Source of the DNA: Rhypophila decipiens
Lineage: Eukaryota; Ascomycota; Sordariomycetes; Sordariales; Naviculisporaceae
Assembly: GCA_033297075.1 (NCBI GenBank)
Contig: MU858085.1
Coordinates: 1 to 64,000 of the forward strand
Length of the DNA: 64,000 nt
Reading direction: 5' to 3'
Position 1 is the first letter of the stretch; every line of letters begins with the position of its first letter. The notes below the pieces were generated by a model that did no database searches, was not told where the DNA came from, and was given only the letters and a program-made list of their open reading frames with translations. The position numbers were made by a program, and so were the translations under genes. This document shows, in pieces, positions 11,272 to 20,507 of this stretch.

Positions 11272-13053
11272 GCGGGCGAGTCGGGGAGCCAGGTGTTGTT
11301 TTATATAGACCCAAGGGCCTGGGGGGATGTTTCTTCACTTCCTTTTGGCCGCCGTTATTTGGTAAAAGTCACGAAGAGGGGAGAAGAGAAGAGGTTGCAA
11401 CGCAAGGTGACATGCCGCCTGGTGACTGTGTGTATATGCACCCGGTGATGTGATTTCTTGGTACTATTTTTACATTTTCAAGTCAATCGCTGGTCGGACC
11501 TCTTGATGTTATTGGACGGGTTGGTGGCGGAAGATCGGTGGGGCTTGTTAAACCCAAAAATCCATTGCCATTTCTTCAAAGGAAGTTGCGCTGTTGCGGT
11601 GGTTCAAGTTTGCTCCTTCTCGATTCTATCTGGCGGGAACAACCAAGGAAACTGCTGCGCCCGAGACCCGTCATCTCCGCAATTTGAGTTATAGCCGAGA
11701 CCGAATTTGGGCAGCAGGTTACCGGTGTGTTGCCTTCACATGCCTCCAATTTCACACGGCCATAAGGTCGACTTGCCAATCCGGAAGTTGGTCGTCTTCC
11801 TTGGCTGCCCTAGAGATCAAGCTCGAAGCCAGGGAAGGTAGGAGGTGATATGTACCCACTTTCATCGGCCAGCCCCTCATCAGTTCATCAGTTCATTCTC
11901 TTGATCGGATTGTCCCGAGTACCGATTGATCCATCCACTGCGGATCGCGAAGTCTGTTCTTCAGCCCATCAGTTGCGCAATCTCACCTCAGATATGTAGG
12001 AAATGCATAACGTTCCACTTTCCCTTTCACTCTCCGCAATCTCAACTAGTGCAGGGTTGAGCTCTGATAAACGATTACCGGCTGTATGTCTACCGAGATG
12101 CTGACATTAATGGTAAAGGCAGCCAAAAACGGATAACAGAGGTTTGTTTGTACTTGTTGGTACCAACTAGACCTCGGCTCGCAGCCGGTTGCCGTATTCC
12201 AACTTCCAATATCATTCACATCATCATTCCCAATGTCAACGTTTATGGTCAACCGCCATCTTTCGCTCGTTCGCTGGACACTGTCAGCAGTGCAATGCAA
12301 GGACCGCAGATAGGGGAGATTGCCGAGCGATGATAGCAACGAGCAAGAAATGGACCCGCTGTTCGAAGACGCCTGGAATTCCGCCAACTGGCTTGGTTCA
12401 TCTCGGCGTTGTGGGGAGGCGAAAGAGACGTCCAAGACATCAACCAAAAGGCCCGCGTCCGCACGCATCGGAATCCTACTGCCCAGGGGAAGTCGATACT
12501 GCCAAGAGGCCAAGACAAAAAGCCGTTGCGACCTACCATTCTCATGCTAGCATTGGACAGCTTCCAAGCCTTTCACATTCTCCCGCTTCATGTGACCTCG
12601 GGCGGCTCAAAGACTGCCAAGATGCAATCTTGCCTCGAACAGGAAGCTCAGCATGGAAATGCAGGACGAACTGCCAGTTTGAGGTGATGATCACCCCAAT
12701 GCCAATGGACATGCAAAGCTCCATAGATATCATCTTTTTTTGCCTCGAGTAGTTCGGTGGCTTCTCACGCTGTCCACCAGCAAAAGCACCACCATCGCTG
12801 GTGATCATTGGCGCCACATCGTTCACACGTGTAGCACTGATACCACCATTCCGACCGGCAACCCGGTAACGTTATTGATTGCTCAACAGGTTCCTCCATC
12901 GGAATCCCAAAAAAACCGTACATATTAAATACCATCCCTGGCCCCGACCCAGCATGTTGCTTTCTTCTTTCTTTTCCCCAGCCTCTGCTCCTACCTCTCT
13001 CTCGCCCCAAAGTATCACTCTCCCTTGATACTACCCTCCTCCGTCAAGCCAAT
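11272..13053. other. Intergenic, no gene seen
   Basis: Contains overlapping open frames on both strands (for example 12046-12513 minus and 12189-12752 plus) without motifs or a good start. The last 150 bp is pyrimidine-rich, with TATTAAAT at 12923-12930, about 125 bp upstream of the peptidase start, and is taken as its promoter and 5' UTR. Confidence 0.6.
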
Positions 13054-14690
13054 ATGAAGACGACCACCACCGCAGCTCTCGCTCTGCTGGCACTCGCCCT
13101 TCCCGCCTTGGGCAAGGAAAGTCCCGATGGCAAGGGCAAGGGCAAGGGCAAAGGAAAGGGAAAATGCCACCCGCACCCGCCTCTGAAGCCACTGGTCACC
13201 TCCGAGGCTCTCCAGGCCGACATCACTCTCGAGGGTCTCCGTGCCGACGCCGAGAAGCTCCAGAAAATCGCCGATGACAACGATGGAACCCGTGTCTTTG
13301 GTAGCGCTGGCCACAACTCCACGGTTGACTGGATCTACAACACCCTCAAGGCCACCGGTCACTACAACGTCTTCAAGCAGCCCTTCACTGAGAAATATTC
13401 CGAGGGTGACGCCACCTTCACCGTCGATGGCAAGGAGGTCAGCGCCCAGATCATGACCTACACCCCGTCCGGCACCGTTACTGGGGGCAAGATCGTCGCT
13501 GTCAACAACCTGGGCTGTCTCGGGGAGGACTATCCTGCCGAGGTAGCTGGCAGCGTTGCCCTCATCTCAAGAGGTGAATGTAGCTTCCAGAACAAGGCGC
13601 TCAATGCCAAGGCTGCTGGCGCTCTCGGTGCCGTCGTCTACAACAATGTCGAGGGCGTAGTTGCTGGCACTCTGGGAGAGCCTTTGCCCGATTACGCCCC
13701 AATTGTTGGCATCAGCCAAGCTGATGGCCAGGCTATCCTTGCTGCCCTTGCCGCCGGCGATGTCGAGGTCGACCTCGACGTCTACTCCCTCCTCGAGGAC
13801 CGTGTCAACTACAACGTCATTGCCGAGACCATTGATGGTGATCATGACAACGTGCTGGTCGTTGGTGCCCACTCCGACTCGGTCAAGGCTGGTCCCGGTA
13901 TCAACGATGATGGCTCTGGCTCCATTGGCATCCTCAACGTCGCCCTGGCCCTCCCCAAGTACAAGATCAACAACGCCGTCCGCTTTGGCTGGTGGGGCGC
14001 TGAGGAGTTTGGCAAGCTCGGCTCGTACTACTACATCAAGCAGATCAACGAGTCCGAAACCGAGCTCGCCAAGCTGAGGGCTTACCTCAACTTTGACATG
14101 GTGAGTGACTTTTGAACCATTGCTGCATGAGATACGAGTGACTAACAAGGACAAAACAGATTGCCAGCCCCAACTACATCCACTCGGCCTATGACGGCGA
14201 TGGATCAACATATGGCCTTGTCGGCCCTGCCGGCAGTGATGTTATCGAGAAGGACTTCCAGGACTTCTACACGGCCAACGGCTTTGAGACCATCCCCAAG
14301 GCCTTTGACGGTCGTTCCGACTACGCTGCTTTCATCGAGAACGGTGTTCCGGCTGGTGGTATCTTCACTGGCGCCGAGGAGATCAAGACCGAGGAAGAGG
14401 CTCGTCTCTTCGGAGGCGTGGCTGGTGTTGCCCTTGATGCCAACTACCACGCCCTTGAAGACACCATCGACAACCTCGCCTGGGATGCTTTCTTGCTCAA
14501 CGCCAAGAGCATTGCCAACATGGTTGCCAAGTACGCCCTCAGCTGGGATTCCCTCCCCAAGGTCACTAAACACACGCGCCGCTATTCTGGCGACATCACC
14601 CGCTCCATGAAGATGGCTCGTGATGCTCTGCCACACAAGCACCAAGAGGGCCACGGCCCTTGCGGCGGCGAGGAGAGAGCGAGTGCTTAG
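13054..14690 (+). CDS. Secreted/vacuolar aminopeptidase, M28 family with PA domain
   Basis: Two exons (13054-14100, 14160-14690), with intron GTGAGT...GACTAAC...CAG, encode 525 residues. The signal peptide (MKTTTTAALALLALALPALG) is followed by an unusual Gly-Lys repeat (about residues 26-37). A PA domain covers about 130-230. The zinc peptidase domain has ligands H273 (GAHSDS), D285 (INDDGSG), E317/E318 (WGAEEFG), D348 (FDM, at the exon junction) and H446 (YHALEDT). This is the complete M28 co-catalytic zinc set, as in aminopeptidase Y or fungal leucine aminopeptidase. It removes N-terminal residues and would complement the tripeptidyl-peptidase 8 kb away. A basic, His-rich tail follows the catalytic domain. 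All motifs are intact. Confidence 0.93.
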
Positions 14691-15005
14691 ATGAGCCGAG
14701 GGGGGCTCCTTGCAAAATAATCTGCTCGAAACCATGTACGTATATAGTTAGATGGAGATGAGATATGACAAAAATAATGTATATATGATAATTTCAATTC
14801 CACACCAGTGCCAACGACCACAAATGTGATGACCAGCATGTCTTGATAGATGTGACAATAAGTATCAACTAGAAGTCCCAAAGCAAGGTGACGGGGAAGC
14901 TAGATTAACACTCTGTAGAAGGTCACTGGTGCTGCAGTTCTTACTTCATTCACAACTCGACCACCCGTGCCCCATATATAAGGCACTAAAGTAGGAGTCA
15001 TTAGC
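14691..15005. other. Intergenic, no gene seen
   Basis: 3' flank of the aminopeptidase gene and 5' flank of the 5S rRNA gene. A TATATAAGG-type motif lies at about 14975, 30 bp before the 5S gene, where an external TATA-like box is expected for fungal 5S genes. Confidence 0.55.
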
Positions 15006-15124
15006 ACATACGACCACACCCATTGGAAAACTCGGGATCCCGTCCGCTCTCCCATAGATAAGCCAATGAGGGCCGGACTAGTAGTTGGGTCGGTGACGAC
15101 CAGCGAATCCCCGGTGTTGTATGT
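15006..15124 (+). rRNA. 5S ribosomal RNA gene (isotype A)
   Basis: 119 nt beginning ACATACGACC and ending GTTGTATGT, the complementary ends that form helix I, and followed by a T run (pol III terminator). Internal landmarks match filamentous-ascomycete 5S RNA: GGAAAACTCGGGATCCCGTCCGCTC, split here as GGAAAACTCGGG plus ATCCCGTCCGCTC; GGACTAGTAGTTGGG; and GGTGAC...CAGCGAATCC. Helix II pairs CATTGG with CCAATG. It is an isolated copy, as is usual in Neurospora-type genomes where 5S genes are dispersed. It differs from the copy at 46523-46641 in helices II and IV/V while keeping base pairing. Confidence 0.93.
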
Positions 15125-15909
15125 TTTTTACTTTACTTTTTGGCCATTTCCCTCGTTCAATTACATGGTTCTTCCTGGTTCTTTCGATCTACTTAGGATC
15201 CTTTCAAATATGAATTGATCCTCGATACAAGAGCTGATGCCTAATTGCATTTACGAGAATGAACAACTGGAACCCCACGTCAGGCCCACCCGCAGCATAC
15301 TTTTACGAATATTCATATTTCACTTGCTAGCTGTTATAGTGATAACCAAATAAGCACGACAGACGCGAACAGCGAGGTTTGATTCCCTTTGACTCTACTG
15401 GATGAGCTAGCCGTGAGCCGTTAGTTCTATGGGGTCGATCTGCAGCACAAACGATAAGAGGAAGTCATCGCGAAAACTCTGCTCGCCGGACCCGGTGGTG
15501 GATCCGTTACGGGGCTTCCAAGGCTGCATGTAGGCTTTAGCTGCATGATGCCTTTCTCCTCCTCGGCTTCATTTACCGGCAGGATGGTTCCAACAGACCA
15601 ACACTGCCGGCAGCACAAGTCCTGGTTCTCACACGTGGTAGCGGGTTATCAAGCGTGCTTCCTCTCTCTACTAGTATCTCTAGTACTACTTGGGAATGGT
15701 TCCTCAACAAAACCAACCGACTATATGGAGACGAGTTGAATCGATGGGCTCGATGGTTCGATGGTTCGATGGTTCGATTGTTCACAACATTTCTTATCGA
15801 GCCAAGAGAAAATGAGTGATTGTTACTCAATTGAGCCCCTCCTTGGTTACCACACGTTGTTCCTGTTTGAATGTAAGCTGTAGTCACTACAAACAGAGAG
15901 AGTGTGCAC
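15125..15909. other. Intergenic with a short ATGGTTCG tandem
   Basis: No gene is supported. At 15753-15776 three perfect tandem copies of ATGGTTCG are followed by a partial one. The minus-strand frame at 15573-15887 crosses this repeat and has no family features; it might hold a terminal exon of the RS-rich gene (see there). Confidence 0.5.
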
Positions 15910-16917
15910 TTACCCTAGGACAGAGTCATTGGTAGCCCTCAGCTTGTAATCATCACTTTTCCAGGTCTGAAAGTCCTGGACCTCCTGTACTGGAGCGAGT
16001 TCTGGTAGGGGGATGGCGTGCCATGAGCCCACACAAGCAACAGGGTCCTTTAAAGACGATTTGAAATCCATGACCCGCGTTTGCTTTCGCCATTTGACAT
16101 CCACCTCCCCGCTGATATCTAGTGCCACCGCTTTGGGGGCAACAAGGACAATGTACAGACAAATGGTGTTCGTTATCCCTGATTTGGACTTTTCATTCTC
16201 GTACACTTCGGTGAAGATCTTTTGCCTGTCCTTGACGATCGACGAGGTTGTCTTCAGACCGCCGGCTTTCTCAATGACAAAGGCCGTGGTATTGTTAGCA
16301 TTCAAGTCGACATTGGCGGTAGCCGGACCGACTGGGGCGTTGAAGACGATCTGGCCGCCCACACCGTGGTTGTGGGTAACCGGGATTGGCACGCCTCGGA
16401 TGAACTGTGGTCCGTAGTGCTTGACGTCTGCACCGGGGTCCGATCTCCCGTCTGCAAGGAGCGGTACAAGCCACAGAGAGAGCGACAAGTTGTTCAGCTG
16501 CAGCCCCTTCTCAATCGAGAGCTCTACCGTGATGTAATAAGCAGTCTGGCCACCCCAGTTTCCAGCTTCAATGTCCTTTATCATTGCCACAAATCTCCAG
16601 AGGTCAGGATAACGGCCATATTCGAGCTCGAGGAAAGGCTTCCTGAGATGTGGAGTCGATGTTTTCTTATCATACGTGCGGGAAGAGCTGCGTAGAGGAC
16701 ATCTTTCTGTCGATCCTCGACGTCTGGAAGCAGATCTATGTCGAGATCGACTTCTGTGTCTGGGCTGATCAGGTTTGCGCTCCGTCCGCCCGCGACTCTC
16801 AGAACGTCGCCGCCTTCTGTGCACCGGCTCAGCTGATTCGGAACGGCGGTTCTGTTTACCACGGCTCCTGGACCTGGGTGTTCTGTCCCTCTGGCGACTT
16901 CGGCGACGGTCAGACAT
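15910..16917 (-). CDS. RS-rich orphan protein of unknown function
   Basis: A single 335-residue frame starting at an ATG at 16917. About the first 85 residues are almost entirely Arg/Ser dipeptides (SRSRG, RRRRRSES, RHRSRSRHRS), like SR splicing-factor tails or a nucleic-acid-binding basic arm. The remaining 250 residues look like one globular, strand-rich domain (for example TAYYITVELSIEKG, GGQIVFNAP, TICLYIVLVAPKAVAL) with many alternating hydrophobic segments and few charged repeats; I recognise no family. There is no RRM motif, so it is not a standard SR protein. The stop codon TAA lies inside a good splice donor (GTAAGT after CTAGG), so a short terminal intron and exon cannot be excluded; the candidate acceptors nearby give only a few extra residues. 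Nuclear location is an inference from the RS tract. Confidence 0.6.
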   Translation of the reverse strand: MSDRRRSRQRDRTPRSRSRGKQNRRSESAEPVHRRRRRSESRGRTERKPDQPRHRSRSRHRSASRRRGSTERCPLRSSSRTYDKKTSTPHLRKPFLELEYGRYPDLWRFVAMIKDIEAGNWGGQTAYYITVELSIEKGLQLNNLSLSLWLVPLLADGRSDPGADVKHYGPQFIRGVPIPVTHNHGVGGQIVFNAPVGPATANVDLNANNTTAFVIEKAGGLKTTSSIVKDRQKIFTEVYENEKSKSGITNTICLYIVLVAPKAVALDISGEVDVKWRKQTRVMDFKSSLKDPVACVGSWHAIPLPELAPVQEVQDFQTWKSDDYKLRATNDSVLG

Positions 16918-17426
16918 TCTGGTACGGGTTTGAGGGAGGTCGAGGTGCGAATTTGTATCCGGGGAAGATGGGCAAGCAGGACGAGACGGTGGTCATAGAC
17001 TGTAGAAGAAGTTCAGAAGCACAAAGCAGGAAAACGAGAACGCAGGAACGAAACCAGGCTCCGATGTTGGGAATTTCAACCAGCGAGAAGTATCAAGGTG
17101 ATAGATATTGTGCTGCCAGGAAAAGAGGGGTAACAGCTCATGAGCGTAACATGTTGACTAATCTTTGAATCTGCTCTGCATCTTTTCTATATCGCTAATG
17201 GAGGGTACATGCAGGCTGTCTGATACGCTCTATCAGCCATCCAAGTACAACGCTGTATAAGAAGGAAACATTTTCACATGGGAACAAAGCTGTGATGAGC
17301 AACTCGGGTAAAATCAAATATGCAAACCAAAGGACACTGATACGATTAGGTCTACAATAAAGTAATTACAATAATCTATTCTACTCTAAAAGACTGAAAA
17401 AAGGAGACAAGATTTCTCCGTCAACC
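16918..17426. other. Intergenic, no gene seen
   Basis: Holds the 5' flank of the RS-rich gene and the 3' flank of the tyrosinase gene. The plus-strand frame 16650-17168 is mostly antisense to the RS-rich gene and is rejected. Confidence 0.55.
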
Positions 17427-19066
17427 TTAGATATAAACATAGCAGAGCGGGCTGTCCTTCAGCCCAACAGTAGACATGAGCTGCTTCATGGGCCGGGGCG
17501 TAGCCAGATGCTCCATCTCGACGATGTCCTCCAAAGTGGCATCCCTGCTGGGGGGGTTGTTCTGGAAAGTCAAGGTGCCAGCAACAGTGTTGGTCCGCTC
17601 CTTGGGCTTCTGGTTCTGCCAGATCCACCAGACGCGATCGATCTGAGCGTGGTGGAGATAGAAGGCCGGATCACCGGGCGAGACGAAGAAGTCACCGGCG
17701 GGGTCACCGCCGATGGTGAAATGGCCGGCGGTGTGGACTCCAAAGTTGCCGTCGGCAAAGTCGTCACCTTGCATGACATATTGGAAGTCGGCAATGTTGT
17801 CGTTCTCGATGATCAGGTCGGTCGTGTTGCGGTCGTTGAGCCACTGCTGGCTGACCCAGCTGCTGACATCCCGACGCAGGCAGCGGGGGTTGTAGGTGTA
17901 TGGGTTGGCGGCGGGATCCAGGTTCTCGAGGCCGGGGATTCCAGAGAGGGTCAGAGACAGCGGGCCGAGATTGGCAGTCATGTTGGCAAACGGGCCGGTA
18001 GTGACGCAGCCGCCACCAGTGCCAGGGGGGATGCAGTTGAGACCGTTGGGAAGAGCCTGGGAGCAGCCGTGGGGGACATAGTCGCCGTTTCCGCCGATGG
18101 AGCCTACACCACCGTCGAACAAGGGCGAGTCGAGGGGGTTCTGGGCCCAGCGCCCCCAGTTCCAGTAGGGCTGGTAGCCCTTGTAGCCGCACTCGTTGCG
18201 TAGGGCCTGCTCGTAGGCCCAGGTGAAGTACCTGTGCCACGAGAGGAAGTTGCCGGTGAAGTGGATGCTCAGGGTCTGGTTGATGTGCACGGCGACGAAG
18301 TCGTCATAGAGAGACTTGGCCCCGGGGACCGCAGCAGGGTCGAACTTGGAGGGCTTGGTCATCAGGCACTTGACTGCGTTCGTGTAGGCAACGCGCTCCG
18401 CAACGGAGAGAGAGCCCCTGGAAAGAAGAGAATGTCAGTATTGTACAGATGCTGATGGCTTGTTATCTTCTCAGCCACCCCCATGGACAAGGTGCTGTAA
18501 AGAAAGGAAGCAGGAGCTGTGTAACAGACGAGAAAAGGGCTGTAGGGCTGTCTGCGAGATCCGTCTGACACATAGCCACCACCATGGGTCAAGAAGCGAT
18601 AAGGGATCCAGCACGGTGCTACCTCGACTTGACAACCCTTTGCAACAGTCTGTGCCCGAGGATCATGTGCGCGTGTTGCTGCCTTGGTCGGCCAATGCCC
18701 CCACGCAGCAAAGAAGAAAGTAACACAAGACAAAAGTACACATCATGTGCGTACGTAATACAGGAGACGATGAGAGTATGTGTGCAACCGTAGGAGGCGG
18801 CCGTGGTAGCACAGAAGGAAGGTCAAGGGTCCGGATGATAGAATAAAGATAGAGTCATCTACTTACCACTCGCGCCGTTTGGCCACATTCTTTTCCGTAC
18901 ACTTGGGCTTGGGGCCGGCGTTGTGAGCCGCATAATCGACCAACTTGGCAAGGGCATTGGCGGCCAAGGCGTCTGTCTGTGCCGTAGACGACGTCGTGTA
19001 ACAATCCGCAGCCTGAGCTAGGATGACCAAGCCGCCCATTGCGGCCGCTCCCAAGGAGAAACGCAT
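17427..19066 (-). CDS. Secreted tyrosinase (type-3 copper oxidase)
   Basis: Exons 19066-18867 and 18417-17427 join in frame to give 396 residues; the 449-bp intron is long for this genome but has GTAAGT and TTTCCAG ends. The signal peptide is MRFSLGAAAMGGLVILAQA. The CuA site has H111, H119 and H128 (VHINQ, SIHF, SWHRYF), and the CuB site H295, H299 and the His pair near 322-323 (HTAGH, FYLHHAQID). KREW/GSLS at the junction matches the usual start of the catalytic core. Such enzymes hydroxylate or oxidise phenols. With no C-terminal shielding domain and a signal peptide, it fits the short secreted fungal tyrosinase group. The substrate is unknown. Confidence 0.9.
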
Positions 19067-20507
19067 CTTCAAGTGCTGGCAAGTTGAGACGAGGGGACGA
19101 ATCAGGTGGAAGAGATTATAAGAGTGAAGAAAGCTTGTTGTAACGAGACTCCAGCGACAACCCAAGGAGATCTAAGGAAGAAAGAACCAGAAGGGCAAAT
19201 TAAGTGCAGATCCAACAGATGCTGTCGGTTCATATACCCATGAACCATTTGCCCCTTTTCCCCGTTGTCATTATCTGAACACCGAGGTTGGACTACAGAC
19301 CTCCTCTGGTGGTACTCGCGTCCCAAAAAACAACTGCCGCCGGTTCTGTGTAACCAGGTGGGCAACACTGCATGCACTAGTAAGGGATCAAGGAACTCTA
19401 GAACCCACTTGAAGCCTTCGCTGCCTGCCCGGCCCTAGTGCTACCATATCTTATTCAATGCATGCCGGCTTTCGGTTGCCCTGGCCCGGAAAACAATTAT
19501 CGAAATAAATCCTGGTCCTGCGCCTTGTTATATCCGCGCGTATCAGAGTGAGTCTCCGAATACGAGCTGCGGAAACCACTTTCATCTGTTTGGAAACGAA
19601 CCGGCGGACGGGATTGGACCGAAATCTCAACACAGCATTGATGAGAATTTCCCATCAAAAACAGACCATGGCCGGAATATGCCCATCTCCACGTGGTGTG
19701 CAGCAGGGGGGGTGACTCGTTGAGGACCCTTACATCTTGGTGTGCTTGGCACCCCCTCAAGCCAATGCGATAACCCTTCTAGTAGTCCAGGGTAGCCCCG
19801 TACTATGCAGCAAAACACCAGAAGATTATGGAAACCAAGGCCCCATCTGAGTTACCACGTCTTAATGTAATAATCCCGATTCATATTGCCGGTTCCAGGC
19901 CACTGGTATTTGCCGAAAATGCAACCTGGAATCACTGGAATCTGGATCAGCCATGTTGGAGCAGCCAAACTGAACATGATTTGAGATCCGTGCATGTACC
20001 TACTCCGTATTTGCCACAGTGAGGGTGTCGGGCATACCTAGGCTGTGTTTTGCCATTGGCAGTCAATTGCAATATAGAAGAAGTGTGGGTAAGTACATCG
20101 ACCGATGGTGATATGCGAGACGGGCTAGAGTTGTGTGAATAAAACATGGATTGAAATGCAAGTATAGCCAAAGCCCTCGCCCGAGTCTGTCCGGCCTTGC
20201 GGCGGTCTGTGTTATAGATGTCTATATGCTCCTTGTATGCCCATCATATCATGCTACGCCAAAAAAAAGGCAAGAAATAAGAGAAAGCTATATCCAACAG
20301 TAAAATACAAATAATACATGAAAGAAGTGAAGAATAAAAGAGGCAATATGAAAAAGTTGGAATAAGGTGACATGAAAGAAAGAAAGAAAGAAGGAAATTG
20401 GAACGAAGCAGCAAGAGAAGCCAAAGTACCACCGTCCCAAGCCACGCTATGATTTCATCAAGTCGCAATTGGCAGCCAGCCACATATGAACGTATCGATC
20501 ATCACTT
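19067..20507. other. Intergenic, no gene seen
   Basis: No supported frame. A GAAA-rich microsatellite lies at about 20376-20395. Probably the tyrosinase promoter and the HET gene 3' flank. Confidence 0.55.

Noticed and set aside
13567..14211. 214-codon minus-strand frame
   Set aside because: Antisense to the M28 aminopeptidase, an effect of its GNC-biased codons.
17508..18203. 231-codon plus-strand frame
   Set aside because: Antisense to the tyrosinase gene; Val/Gly/Ala-rich translation with no family features.
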